A DNA stretch of 64,000 nt from an uncultured Ruminiclostridium sp. (GTDB lineage: Bacteria; Bacillota; Clostridia; Oscillospirales; Ruminococcaceae), in assembly GCA_947630175.1 (NCBI GenBank), contig CANRGJ010000009.1, forward strand, positions 37,434 through 101,433, read 5' to 3'. Below, piece by piece: positions 1-8,783 of this stretch. The notes beneath the pieces are model-generated. The model was not told the origin of the DNA. It did not search any database and was given only the letters and a program-made list of their open reading frames with translations. The stretch's first letter is position 1. Every line of letters starts with the position of its first letter. A program made the translations under genes and the position numbers.

Positions 1-761
1 CCTCAAAGCTGTATGAGGGGAAGATAGGTATTCTGGTGGACGGAACGCCATTCGGTCTTTATCTTCCCAAGCTGTTTATGGAAAATTTCTCGGCGGTGGA
101 CGATTACACGGGGCGTCCCGCCTTTGCCGCAATGATACGGCTGATAAGATATGCGGCGATAATAATTGCCACGGTGACCTCAGGGCTTTACGTCGCGCTT
201 GCGAATTTCAATCCTGAGCTTTTTCCCGAATCGCTTTTGCTGAACCTTGCAACAAGCATACAGGTGACGCCTTATTCCCTGCTGGCGGAATGTCTTATAA
301 TCCATGTTTTTTACGAGGTTATGAGAGAGGCGGGACTGCGTATCCCATCAAACATAGGTCACGCCGTTTCGATAGTGGGAGGACTTGTGATAGGGGATAT
401 CGTGGTGTCGGCGGGGCTGGTTGGTGCGCCTATCGTCCTTATCGTGGCGGTGACGGCGATAACGGGCTTTGTGGTGCCTGACCTTTACGACAGCATTGCG
501 GTACTTCGTATGATATATATAATCGTAGGCGGAATATGGGGGCTTTTCGGAATAACTGTGCTTTCCGCCCTGATAATATTCAAGCTGTGCTCGCAGGAGA
601 ATTACGGCGTTCCTCACACTGCTCCGCTGGCTCCTTTTTCGTTAAGCTCGATGAGGGACTTCGTACTGCGCAGGAGCTGGCGCACATTGGCAAAAAGGGA
701 CTATCACGTTCAGGAATTAAAGGGAGTAACTATCACAAAAGGAGATGAAAAGGGCATATGA
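1..761 (+). CDS. GerA-family spore germination protein, C-terminal part
   Basis: This is the A subunit of a germinant receptor, an inner-membrane protein that helps dormant spores sense nutrients. The reading frame is open from the window edge, so the gene is 5'-truncated here. An internal GTG at 36 is not the true start, because the frame upstream encodes the conserved run KIGILVDGTPF typical of GerA proteins. Several hydrophobic membrane segments follow, including one around LVGAPIVLIVAVTAITGFVV. The C-terminal tail is hydrophilic. The stop overlaps the start of the next gene by 4 nt, which marks a ger operon. The family assignment is firm; the germinant is unknown. Confidence 0.9.
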   Translation, partial: SKLYEGKIGILVDGTPFGLYLPKLFMENFSAVDDYTGRPAFAAMIRLIRYAAIIIATVTSGLYVALANFNPELFPESLLLNLATSIQVTPYSLLAECLIIHVFYEVMREAGLRIPSNIGHAVSIVGGLVIGDIVVSAGLVGAPIVLIVAVTAITGFVVPDLYDSIAVLRMIYIIVGGIWGLFGITVLSALIIFKLCSQENYGVPHTAPLAPFSLSSMRDFVLRRSWRTLAKRDYHVQELKGVTITKGDEKGI

Positions 762-1843
762 CAGACGTGACCAAGGAAAAGATCAGCTTTGCTCAGCTTG
801 CGGTATTGCTTGCCCTTTCACGAATATTCACCGAGGGGACGGAATTTGCGGGAAACGGTTACACTATGGAGAGATTTCTCGTTATCCTCGTGTCGTTTCT
901 GATAACCTTTGCGCTGTTTCTGCCCCTCCTCCTGCTTTCCTCAAAAAGCGAAAACAGCGCTTTCGGCATTATCGCTGATGGGAACAAGGCGGCGGGGTGG
1001 ATATTCGGTATTGTGATCTGCGTCATTCTTCTGGCGGGAGTTTTGTCCTCGGTATGCAGGATATGCTTTTACACCTCGTCAACGGTGTTCAGCGAGGCGC
1101 CTGTTTTTTTGCTGATACTTCTGCCTTTGCCTGTATGCGCCTACGCCGCCGCAAAGGGCGTGCAGGGGCTTGCAAGGGGCGGGACGCTGATAGCGGGGCT
1201 GTTTATCACATTCCTCGTGTTTATTGCAATAAGCCTGTGGGGAAGATTTGACACAGGCTGGCTGTACGTTCCCGACAAAATAAGCGGGAATTTCTGGTAC
1301 GAAGTGATAAAGCATGTTGGCAGGAGCAGTGAGCTGCTTATTTTCGGCGTTTTGTCCTGCTTTGCGGGGAAAGGGGCGAAAAAGGCGGTGTTCTGCTATC
1401 TTCCCGCCGCGCTTTTGCTGTCAGAGCTTATGCTTCTGGCGGAAACGCTGGTGCTTGGTCCTTTTCTGAACAGCGCTGCCTTTCCCTTTTTCACTATCTC
1501 CGCAATGTCGGATATAGTGCTGTTTCAGCGGCTGGACGGAATTGACGCTATGGCGTGGACGCTGATGTTCATTGTTAAGGCGGGAATTTCACTTCTTTGC
1601 ATAAAAACGGTATTCGGGCAGCTTGCGGGGAAAAAGGCGGGGCTGTGGGCGCTGTGGATAAGCGCAGGCATAACGGCGGCGTTTGCTCTTTTCCTTGGTG
1701 GGAGCATTGGTTTGTCGGTGATGACAGACAGATTCCTCGTGCTTGTCATTCCCGCCGCGGGACTGCTCACCGCTTTGGCGGCGGGGATTTTGCTGAAAAA
1801 GTCAAGACAAAAGGAGGAGCAGGCAAGTGAAAAGACTGCTTAA
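758..1843 (+). CDS. GerB-family spore germination permease
   Basis: This 361-residue integral membrane protein matches the B subunit of Ger receptors, an APC-superfamily permease relative. About ten hydrophobic helices cover almost its entire length, and it begins with the family-like run KISFAQLAVLLALSRIF. It overlaps the upstream A subunit by 4 nt and the downstream C subunit by 17 nt. The A-B-C order is the classical receptor operon, so it probably works with both partners in the spore inner membrane. Assignment rests on hydrophobicity pattern, length and context. Confidence 0.87.
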   Translation: MTDVTKEKISFAQLAVLLALSRIFTEGTEFAGNGYTMERFLVILVSFLITFALFLPLLLLSSKSENSAFGIIADGNKAAGWIFGIVICVILLAGVLSSVCRICFYTSSTVFSEAPVFLLILLPLPVCAYAAAKGVQGLARGGTLIAGLFITFLVFIAISLWGRFDTGWLYVPDKISGNFWYEVIKHVGRSSELLIFGVLSCFAGKGAKKAVFCYLPAALLLSELMLLAETLVLGPFLNSAAFPFFTISAMSDIVLFQRLDGIDAMAWTLMFIVKAGISLLCIKTVFGQLAGKKAGLWALWISAGITAAFALFLGGSIGLSVMTDRFLVLVIPAAGLLTALAAGILLKKSRQKEEQASEKTA

Positions 1844-2954
1844 AATAACCGCCGCCATAACAGCGGTGGCGCTGATAAGCGGGTGTATCCCTCACACGGA
1901 GCTGAACGAAAAGGCGATAGTCCTTGCCGTGGGGATAGACTATGAAAATGAGGAATACAGCGTTACCTTTCAATATTACAGTCCCACGGGAATAGGCGGT
2001 CAGACCCCTGTGGACAACTCCCAGCCCAACGTAATTACATCTTCGGGAAAGGGAGTCAACGTGTACGAGGCTATGGAGGACGCCGCTTTCAAATGCGGGC
2101 GGGAGCTTATGTCGGGGGTCACTCAGATAATAATTATCGGGGAGGACGCCGCGGCTCACTCGGTGGACAGGGTGACGGACTTTGCACAGAGCAGCTTTCA
2201 GAGCCGACCTGATATGTTCATCGCCGTATCTGAGGGCAAGGCGGAGGAGTTGATGAATGTGAAGTTCAAGGAGGGCATAGTTTCCACTCAAAAGCTGGAA
2301 ATGCTGCTGCAGAACGCTCAGAAAAACGGGCTTACCATACTGCCCTCGGCACTGGATTTTTTCATTGCTCTTGAAACGAACCGGCAGAGCATATGTCTGC
2401 CTGTGCTGAAGCTGATCGACGACGGGAAAAGCGACTTTTCCCAGGACGGAAAGGCGATAGAGATTGACGGCGGTATGCTGATAATGCAGGGGCAGGCGGT
2501 GGAAAAGGTGGCTCCTGAGGTTACCGAGGGGTTACAGCTTTTGTGGGGAAAGACGGAGGAATATTCCGTCACGGTGGACCGTGGGGACAAAAAAATAACC
2601 CTGCGTCTTTCCGACATCAGGGTAAAAATAACGCCCTGCGTTGAGGCGGGGCGGCAGGTGTTCGACGTCAAGCTCTCCTGCGAGGGGCGGTATCTTATCG
2701 CTCCGCCAACCTCCAACGACAACGAGCAGATGAAAAAGCAGTGCGCTGAAAAGCTGATGGAGCAGATGGAAAACGCCGTCAGCGAAACGGTGCTGAAATA
2801 CGGCGCGGATCCTATAAATCTGGAGAAAACGGTAAGGCATTACGACTGCGGCAGGTGGAGCGAGGTGAAGGACAGCTGGGGTGAGGTGCTGAAAAACAGC
2901 GCGTTCAGGTTTGATGTGAGGGTGAATATTGATAAGTTGTCGATGGAGGACTAA
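1827..2954 (+). CDS. Ger(x)C-family spore germination lipoprotein
   Basis: This 375-residue protein is the C subunit of the receptor. The N terminus is a lipoprotein signal ending in LISGC, so cysteine 20 would be lipidated. The following run ELNEKAIVLAVGIDY is characteristic of GerC proteins. I used the GTG at 1827 because the signal peptide starts there and AAAGGAGG lies just upstream. It overlaps the permease gene and is followed by a strong terminator hairpin, so it ends the operon. Length is normal for the family. Confidence 0.9.
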   Translation: MKRLLKITAAITAVALISGCIPHTELNEKAIVLAVGIDYENEEYSVTFQYYSPTGIGGQTPVDNSQPNVITSSGKGVNVYEAMEDAAFKCGRELMSGVTQIIIIGEDAAAHSVDRVTDFAQSSFQSRPDMFIAVSEGKAEELMNVKFKEGIVSTQKLEMLLQNAQKNGLTILPSALDFFIALETNRQSICLPVLKLIDDGKSDFSQDGKAIEIDGGMLIMQGQAVEKVAPEVTEGLQLLWGKTEEYSVTVDRGDKKITLRLSDIRVKITPCVEAGRQVFDVKLSCEGRYLIAPPTSNDNEQMKKQCAEKLMEQMENAVSETVLKYGADPINLEKTVRHYDCGRWSEVKDSWGEVLKNSAFRFDVRVNIDKLSMED

Positions 2955-2990
2955 AGACGAAAAGTTGCAAAAACAGATTATGTTGCGCAC

Positions 2991-3024
2991 TGAGAGGGAG
3001 CTTTTTGTAAAAAGCTCCCTCTCA
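2991..3024 (+). terminator. Rho-independent terminator of the ger operon
   Basis: A long perfect stem (TGAGAGGGAGCTTTTT pairing with AAAAAGCTCCCTCTCA around a 2-base loop) sits 37 nt after the GerC stop. The T-run lies inside the stem, so it could also act on the convergent minus-strand transcript from 3046. Confidence 0.75.
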
Positions 3025-3045
3025 GACTCTCCTGTAAAAACTTTT

Positions 3046-3603
3046 TCAGCTCCCGCCTGACGGCGGTTTTTTCTTTTTCGCTTTAAGCTCCTGTTTTATA
3101 GCTTTAAATGCTGTTTCTTCGCCCTGTTCTTTGACTAAAGTCAGCCAGCGCTGAAGAGTACGGGCGGTGTTATGGTGCATCGTTTTGGGGGCTATCTTGC
3201 TTTGGAGGAAATATTCCAGAGCGTCGCCCTGCTTGTAGTTCTTTCCGTGGTAAACGCGGCAGGCGGCTATCCTGTCACAGCACATTTCTGCGACGTATTT
3301 CAGCGGCATTTCCACGGGGACAAGACCTACGCCCTTCTTGTAGTCCTGCCAATATTCCCAGTGGTGTCTGTTTCTTCCCTTGTGGTGGAGCCATGCGGCG
3401 CTGTACCCCTTTTCCCTGCGCTCAAGGTCGTTGGGGGAGCAGTGTCCTGTGAAATATTTTGCGCCTGCGAGAAATTCGGTGGGGGAATATTTTGAAAGGT
3501 CGTGAGTAAGCCCTTGTCGGTAAAGTCCGCATTTAAAGCAGAATTTCCGCACAAGGCGTCTGTGTTTCATCACCGTTTTAAGATGTCCGAAAAAACCGTT
3601 CAT
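3046..3603 (-). CDS. DUF5662 family protein
   Basis: This 185-residue soluble protein of unknown function matches the DUF5662 family of Clostridia. Conserved-looking runs include HDLSKYSPTEF (residues ~34-44) and WLHHKGRNRHHWEYW (~71-85). They are rich in histidine, aspartate and glutamate, suggesting a metal site, though this is inference. The C terminus is a lysine-rich tail. It overlaps the upstream phosphodiesterase by 4 nt and is probably cotranscribed with it. No enzymatic role can be assigned. Confidence 0.75.
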   Translation of the reverse strand: MNGFFGHLKTVMKHRRLVRKFCFKCGLYRQGLTHDLSKYSPTEFLAGAKYFTGHCSPNDLERREKGYSAAWLHHKGRNRHHWEYWQDYKKGVGLVPVEMPLKYVAEMCCDRIAACRVYHGKNYKQGDALEYFLQSKIAPKTMHHNTARTLQRWLTLVKEQGEETAFKAIKQELKAKKKKPPSGGS

Positions 3604-4094
3604 ACCTTGCCTTTCTGATACAAGTCCATATGGCGGAAAATAAGCTCGCCCTTTTCCTCGGTTATCAGTCCGTAAGAGGGCGGCTGTCCGTCACGGGGCA
3701 GGCTTATGCTCCCGGGATTGAACAGGGTTATACCGTCCTCCCTGCAAAGACAGCGGCAATGCGTATGGCCGAACAATGCCGCCTCGCAGTCGTTCAGCGC
3801 GGCGGCGGCAGAAAGTCTGTCCAGTCCGTCCCGCACGCCGAAGGTATGACCGTGGCAGATAAGAAAGCGGTGTCCCTTTACTTCAACTGCGGCAACGGTG
3901 GTCGTCATAGAGCCCCAGTCGCAGTTTCCCCGTACACAATAAGTGTCCGTTCCGCCCATATTCATTGTGACGGCGGAATATTCGTCCTCCCCGTCGCCGA
4001 GGAAAATAAACGCGTCAAAGGGGCGTTCCTGCTCTATCGCCTGCCGCACCGCCATTTCGTTTCGGTGGCTGTCGGAAATTACGAGTATCTTCAT
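3600..4094 (-). CDS. YfcE/MJ0936-type metallophosphoesterase
   Basis: This 164-residue calcineurin-like phosphoesterase probably hydrolyses phosphodiesters with bound metals. Visible motifs are DSH at the N terminus (MKILVISDSHRN), GDGED, GNCDW, CHGHTFG and FGHTH, which is the standard metal-ligand order. The length fits the compact YfcE group. The ATG at 4094 lies inside the 3' end of the upstream histidine kinase gene (an 80-nt overlap) and is preceded by a weak AGGTG. The neighbours do not reveal a substrate. Confidence 0.88.
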   Translation of the reverse strand: MKILVISDSHRNEMAVRQAIEQERPFDAFIFLGDGEDEYSAVTMNMGGTDTYCVRGNCDWGSMTTTVAAVEVKGHRFLICHGHTFGVRDGLDRLSAAAALNDCEAALFGHTHCRCLCREDGITLFNPGSISLPRDGQPPSYGLITEEKGELIFRHMDLYQKGKV

Positions 4095-6711
4095 CGTTCA
4101 CCTGTTCTTTCTTTTTTGCGCCTAGCGCCTCGCCTATCATTTCGTAAACCTTCTTGACGTCAAGGGGCTTTGAAATATGGGCGTTCATTCCCGCCGCCTT
4201 GCTCTTTTCCTCGTCCTCGGAAAAGGCGTTTGCGGTCATAGCGAAGATAGGCACCGTCTTTGCGTCGGAGCGATTCAGCGCTCTTATGGCTTTTGAGGCG
4301 GTAAGTCCGTCCATAATGGGCATTTGTATATCCATAAGGATAACGTCGTAATAGCCTATTTCGGAATTGCAGAACATCTCCAGCGCCTTTGAGCCGTCCT
4401 CGGCGGACTCTATCTCTGCTCCCGTGGCTTCTCCCAGAAGCTCCACGGCTATCTCGCGGTTAAGCTCGTTGTCCTCCGCCAGCAGGATATGCCTGCCGCT
4501 GAAATCGTACTCCGCACCGTGAGCAGGATTCATATCGAACATAGGATTGTCGGATTTCACGCTTTCCAAAGCGGCGGCGATGGTGGAGGCGAACAGCGGC
4601 TTTGCGATAACTCCCTCAAAGCCTGCGTCGCGGCAGGCGGGCTCTACCTCGGCGGTATCGTAGGCGCTGATGATTATTACCGCAGTATTATCCCCTGCGA
4701 TCTCCTTTATCCGCTTTCCCGTTTCCAGTCCGTTTAACTCGGGCATACGCCAGTCGATAAAGCAGATGTCGTAATCGTCACCCATTCCGTGGGCAAGCTG
4801 TACCTGCGCCGCCGCCTGATAGCCGTTGTCGGTAAATTCGGCGGAGCGCACCTTCATTTTGTTGAGGATATCTATGATATGGCGGCAGGTGTCCTCATCG
4901 TCGTCCGCCACGAGTATCTTCAGATTTTCGTAATGGACGGGCGGCATTTCAGGAGCTTTGCCGAAAGGCAGTTCAACGGTAAAGGTGCTTCCCTCGCCGT
5001 AAACGCTGTCAACGCTCACCTCTCCGCCCATAAGGCGTGAAAAGCGGCGGACTATCGAAAGTCCCAGTCCCGTTCCGCCGTAATTCTGCGCTACGTCGGA
5101 ATTTTCCTGCTCAAAGGACTCGAATATCTTATTGAAATTTTCCTTTTTTATGCCGCAGCCCGTGTCTATCACGCAAAAGCGCAGCTTTGCGGTATTCTCG
5201 TCGGAATAGGTCTGTTCCACCGTGAGGTGGACGCTTCCGCCCTCAGGGGTGAATTTCAAGGCGTTGCTGATAAGGTTCGCAAGCACCTGATTAAGTCGGA
5301 GGGAATCTCCCACCAGCGTTTCGTCAACGTGACCCTTCAGGATAGTTTCATATTCCACGCCCTTAGCCTGCGCCTGACTGTGATAGGAGGAGCTGAGCGT
5401 TTCCAGGAAGCGGCGGAAGTCGAACGCCTCGTGCTTTATCTCCACCTTGCCGCTTTCTATCTTCGACATATCAAGCACGTCGTTGATAAGGGAGAGGAGG
5501 TGATTTGAGGAAAAAGATACTTTTTTCAGGCAGTCCTCCACCTTGACGGGATTGTCTAAATTCTGCCGTGCAATGACGGTCATACCGATAATTCCGTTCA
5601 TAGGCGTGCGTATCTCATGGCTCATACGGCTGAGAAATTCGCTTTTTGCAAGGCTGGCGTTCTCTGCTCTCAGTTGCGCGGCTCTCACCTCTTCGTTTAT
5701 GGCATGAAGCTCGCGCTCGTTGCGGTGAACGTGAATAACGTACACGGCAAAGGTGCATAAAAGTGAGATTATCACAAGAATAAACACGCTGACGGTATTT
5801 ACGTTCAGCCTGTCCGCCATATCGTCAAGAGAATCCTTGATTACGGAAAAGGGCATTTCCGTCAGCATATACCAGTTCGTTCCCTCTATGGGCGCGTAAT
5901 ACATATACATAGGGTCGTCGCCGATAACGTATACCGCCAGTCCCTCGCCGCCGTTTTCGATGTTGCTTTTAAGCTGCTGAACGTCCACGTCCCCCGTCAT
6001 AGTCACGTTGTGGCTGAGGGAGGAGAAAAGGTTCACGCCGTCGGATATTTCCTTGTGGGAAAAATTCTTGATGACGTAACTGCCGTCGGTGTTTATTATG
6101 CTGCTGTTGCTGTGGTCGCCCTCTCTGTGGAGAGAAAGCTGACCCGCAAGCTCCTCAAGGGAGATCCCCCCGATTATCGCAACGTATTCCGTCTCGCCGT
6201 TGGAAACGGGAGCTATGCTTATTCCCATCATTACCATATCGCTGCCGAGGAACGCCTCGTTGTAGGAGATATGTCCCTTGTCATCGCCGCTGAGCAATGC
6301 TCCCACAAAGCTTATCCTTGACGCGGCGGGAAATTCGCCGTCTGCGCCGTGGCATATGCCTTTGCTGTCCAGCAGTGCGAGATAGTCAAAGCTGTTCACG
6401 CTCTCCGACTTGCTCAGAAAAGCCTTTATGGAGCTTTGGTCTGTCATATCGTCCTCTCTGACGGAGGCGGCTATGGTGCGCAGCTTGGAAAAACAGCTTT
6501 CAATGCTGGTCTCAAAATGTCCCGTGGTCTGAAGGGTTATCTCCTTGAGATAAAGCTGGCTCAGCTCACGCCCCGTGGTTATGGTCAGACCCTCGGATTC
6601 TCTGCTGAGGTGGAAAAATCCTGCAACGCACACGCCCAGCACTATCACCGCCATAATTACGGGAACAAGGATCCTTGTTTTCCCTGCGGCTCTTTTTTTA
6701 TCGTTTTTCAT
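4015..6711 (-). CDS. Hybrid sensor histidine kinase with two receiver domains
   Basis: This 898-residue membrane sensor has TM1 at ~14-34, an extracytoplasmic Cache-like sensor at ~35-300 and TM2 at ~305-328. Next come HisKA with FLSRMSHEIRTP (phospho-accepting His365) and an ATPase domain (N box ~480-490, DTGCGI ~516, GGTGLGLS ~545). Receiver 1 (~597-715) has Asp653 in FIDWRMP, and receiver 2 (~740-860) has Asp794 in LMDIQMP. There is no DNA-binding output domain, so a separate Hpt or regulator would be needed. It starts 4 nt inside the upstream binding-protein fusion, suggesting that protein presents the ligand. The C terminus extends ~35 residues past receiver 2 into the next gene. Confidence 0.92.
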   Translation of the reverse strand: MKNDKKRAAGKTRILVPVIMAVIVLGVCVAGFFHLSRESEGLTITTGRELSQLYLKEITLQTTGHFETSIESCFSKLRTIAASVREDDMTDQSSIKAFLSKSESVNSFDYLALLDSKGICHGADGEFPAASRISFVGALLSGDDKGHISYNEAFLGSDMVMMGISIAPVSNGETEYVAIIGGISLEELAGQLSLHREGDHSNSSIINTDGSYVIKNFSHKEISDGVNLFSSLSHNVTMTGDVDVQQLKSNIENGGEGLAVYVIGDDPMYMYYAPIEGTNWYMLTEMPFSVIKDSLDDMADRLNVNTVSVFILVIISLLCTFAVYVIHVHRNERELHAINEEVRAAQLRAENASLAKSEFLSRMSHEIRTPMNGIIGMTVIARQNLDNPVKVEDCLKKVSFSSNHLLSLINDVLDMSKIESGKVEIKHEAFDFRRFLETLSSSYHSQAQAKGVEYETILKGHVDETLVGDSLRLNQVLANLISNALKFTPEGGSVHLTVEQTYSDENTAKLRFCVIDTGCGIKKENFNKIFESFEQENSDVAQNYGGTGLGLSIVRRFSRLMGGEVSVDSVYGEGSTFTVELPFGKAPEMPPVHYENLKILVADDDEDTCRHIIDILNKMKVRSAEFTDNGYQAAAQVQLAHGMGDDYDICFIDWRMPELNGLETGKRIKEIAGDNTAVIIISAYDTAEVEPACRDAGFEGVIAKPLFASTIAAALESVKSDNPMFDMNPAHGAEYDFSGRHILLAEDNELNREIAVELLGEATGAEIESAEDGSKALEMFCNSEIGYYDVILMDIQMPIMDGLTASKAIRALNRSDAKTVPIFAMTANAFSEDEEKSKAAGMNAHISKPLDVKKVYEMIGEALGAKKKEQVNDEDTRNFRQPPKRNGGAAGDRAGTPL

Positions 6712-8657
6712 TTCGAGGACGTTATCCTCCCCTCTATGCGGGTGTCAAAGCCTTCCGCCTTGTGTGCGGCAAAATATTTTCCAAGAACGTCGGCGCAGTT
6801 CAGCCCTGTTTCCCGCACGAGTTGAACGTCCTGCGCAAGGGGCGCAGTGTCGCTGTACACATTGAGCATTGTGTAGCCGTCGCCTGAATCCTCTATATAT
6901 CCTTTATTGCCCGCCATATAATCGGTAACGGCTATGGTGAATTCATCGCTGTCCTTTATGGGCGTTCCGTCGGGGAGGGTCATTGAGGTTATCTCCCCTG
7001 TTTCGGGGTCAAAGGAATAGCACATACCCGAAACATTGAGGAAGCGTCCGCTGGGAATATCGTTGTCACGGACAAGCTGTGAAACGCCGTTTTCCAGCAT
7101 TTCACGAATGACCCTGCCGTTTGTTTTCAACACCACTATCTTATTATCGTAAGGGCAGACTGCGTCAAGGTCGGCTCCCAGAACGTCCCCCTCGTAAAGA
7201 CTGCTTCTTATACTGCCGCCGTTGATGAAGCCGATGTCCGATTCAGCCGCCTCTCTCACGGCGTCGCTCACAAGGTTGCCTATCTCTGTTTCTCCAAGGC
7301 GCACATTGTAGTTTTCACAGATCATATCATGCTCCACCCAGCCCACGATGGAAACGTCGCTGTTGATCTCCTCTCTGCCGCTGTAATAATAATCGTCGAA
7401 CTGCTCCAGCACGGCGGAAAGCTCCGCACTGCCCAGAAGCACACGGTCGAAGCGGTTGGCGATATAGCACATCAGATCGGTGGGTATCCTGATGTTGTAA
7501 ACATAGCCGCCGTCAATGCAGCTTTTCAGTCCGTCGGGGATCTCTCCGCCGTTTTTCACCCCTTCAGTCAGATAAGTCTGAGCAGCGCCTATGTCTTTGA
7601 TAAGCGCCTCCTGTCCCTTGGTGGTGGAGAGCAGGGAAAGCATACGGTGGCAGGCGTCCAGCTTTTTGGGATCGTTCTGCTCAAGAGAGGCGTTTATTCC
7701 CAGAAAAGCGCAGGGAGCGCTGACTGTCCAGGGCTGATTCCCCTCGTCGCTGAGGAAAGGGATCATCTCATATTCATAGTCCTTTCCCTCACTGCGAATG
7801 GTGTCGTAAAGATTAACTCCGCCATAAGTGAGGAGCATAGTGCCGTTTCCCATACGTTCAATAACGTGAGCCGACTGTCCCTCCAAGGTGTAGGGGTCAA
7901 AATATCCCTCCTCCACCATTTTCATAGGAAAGTCCAGAGCGTTGTCAAATGCTCCCGTAAAGCTTCCGTTTCCCTGTTTTATGTTGTCCGACCAGATTAT
8001 TCCCTCCGACTGGGCAAGATAATCGGGCACGTGATTTCCAATATAGAAAGAGCCGAGAGAGCCAAGGTCCGTCGCGTATATGCTGAACAGGGTCCCGTCC
8101 TCACCCGTGCCCTTTTTCGCCTTGCTCCCCGCTTCAAGGAGAGCCAGCAGGTCGGAACGGCTTTCTATCTTGTCAAAGCCCAGCTCCTTTGCTATGGTTA
8201 CGTTGTAGATATATCCGCTGTACTGACCGGGCAGGGGGATATACTTAGCCTGTCCGTTCACCATATACGACCTCATAACTTGTGAGGAATAACGGGAGGT
8301 ATACTCCATTTCGCTCAGGTCGGCAAGGTAATCGGAAACGTTGGCGGAGGGGGTGAGCACCGTCACAATGTCCGTGCCGTGTCCGTTCAGCAGGCGGCGT
8401 TCCGACTGTCCGCTGACGGTAGCCACCGCATTTATCTCTATTTGCAGGTCGATATCCGTGTAGGTGCTTTCAAGCAAAGCCTCGAACTCAGGCAGCTTTG
8501 TAGGATAGAGCATAGTTATGACTGCCTTTTCGCCGCTGTCAGCGTTGCTCTCGTCAGGCTGGCAGGCGGAAAAGCCCGTCAGAACAGCTCCGCATAAAAG
8601 CAGGCAGGCAGTACGACGGATAAAATTATTCTTTTTATTTTTTAAAGTAAATTTCAT
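6708..8657 (-). CDS. Solute-binding protein / 5'-nucleotidase C-domain fusion lipoprotein
   Basis: This protein of about 649 residues appears to join two extracytoplasmic modules. It begins with a lipoprotein signal ending LTGFSAC (Cys32). Residues ~45-420 resemble an ABC-type extracellular sugar-binding protein (TDIVTVLTP, LPGQYSGYIYN, a hinge-rich fold). Residues ~450-610 resemble the 5'-nucleotidase C-terminal domain (LGETEIGNLVSDAVREA, then INGGSIRSSL and PYDNKIV). The metallophosphatase N domain that normally accompanies it is absent, so nucleotidase activity is unlikely. I chose ATG 8657 over the GTG at 8687 because AGAGGT lies 8 nt upstream and the signal peptide then starts normally. 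It overlaps the histidine kinase gene by 4 nt and probably acts as its ligand-binding partner. Confidence 0.8.
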   Translation of the reverse strand: MKFTLKNKKNNFIRRTACLLLCGAVLTGFSACQPDESNADSGEKAVITMLYPTKLPEFEALLESTYTDIDLQIEINAVATVSGQSERRLLNGHGTDIVTVLTPSANVSDYLADLSEMEYTSRYSSQVMRSYMVNGQAKYIPLPGQYSGYIYNVTIAKELGFDKIESRSDLLALLEAGSKAKKGTGEDGTLFSIYATDLGSLGSFYIGNHVPDYLAQSEGIIWSDNIKQGNGSFTGAFDNALDFPMKMVEEGYFDPYTLEGQSAHVIERMGNGTMLLTYGGVNLYDTIRSEGKDYEYEMIPFLSDEGNQPWTVSAPCAFLGINASLEQNDPKKLDACHRMLSLLSTTKGQEALIKDIGAAQTYLTEGVKNGGEIPDGLKSCIDGGYVYNIRIPTDLMCYIANRFDRVLLGSAELSAVLEQFDDYYYSGREEINSDVSIVGWVEHDMICENYNVRLGETEIGNLVSDAVREAAESDIGFINGGSIRSSLYEGDVLGADLDAVCPYDNKIVVLKTNGRVIREMLENGVSQLVRDNDIPSGRFLNVSGMCYSFDPETGEITSMTLPDGTPIKDSDEFTIAVTDYMAGNKGYIEDSGDGYTMLNVYSDTAPLAQDVQLVRETGLNCADVLGKYFAAHKAEGFDTRIEGRITSSK

Positions 8658-8740
8658 TAAAATACCTCTGATGATAAAAATATACACACTATTATTATAT
8701 CATCACTGCTCGTCCGTTGTCAATATATAGGGATAAAAAG

Positions 8741-8767
8741 AAAACGGCAGAAATTATCTGCCGTTTT
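8741..8767 (-). terminator. Terminator after the first MATE gene
   Basis: A perfect 10-bp stem (AAAACGGCAG / CTGCCGTTTT) with a 7-base loop lies 17 nt beyond the MATE stop, with the A/T tract expected for a minus-strand terminator. Confidence 0.75.
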
Positions 8768-8783
8768 ATGCTTCTTATTTCGT

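Noticed and set aside
348..617. Antisense open frames across the ger operon and most other genes
   Set aside because: They shadow well-recognised genes in another frame, lack ribosome sites and have no family character.
6708..8657. A secreted 5'-nucleotidase enzyme
   Set aside because: The N-terminal metallophosphatase domain is replaced by a solute-binding domain, so catalysis is not expected.
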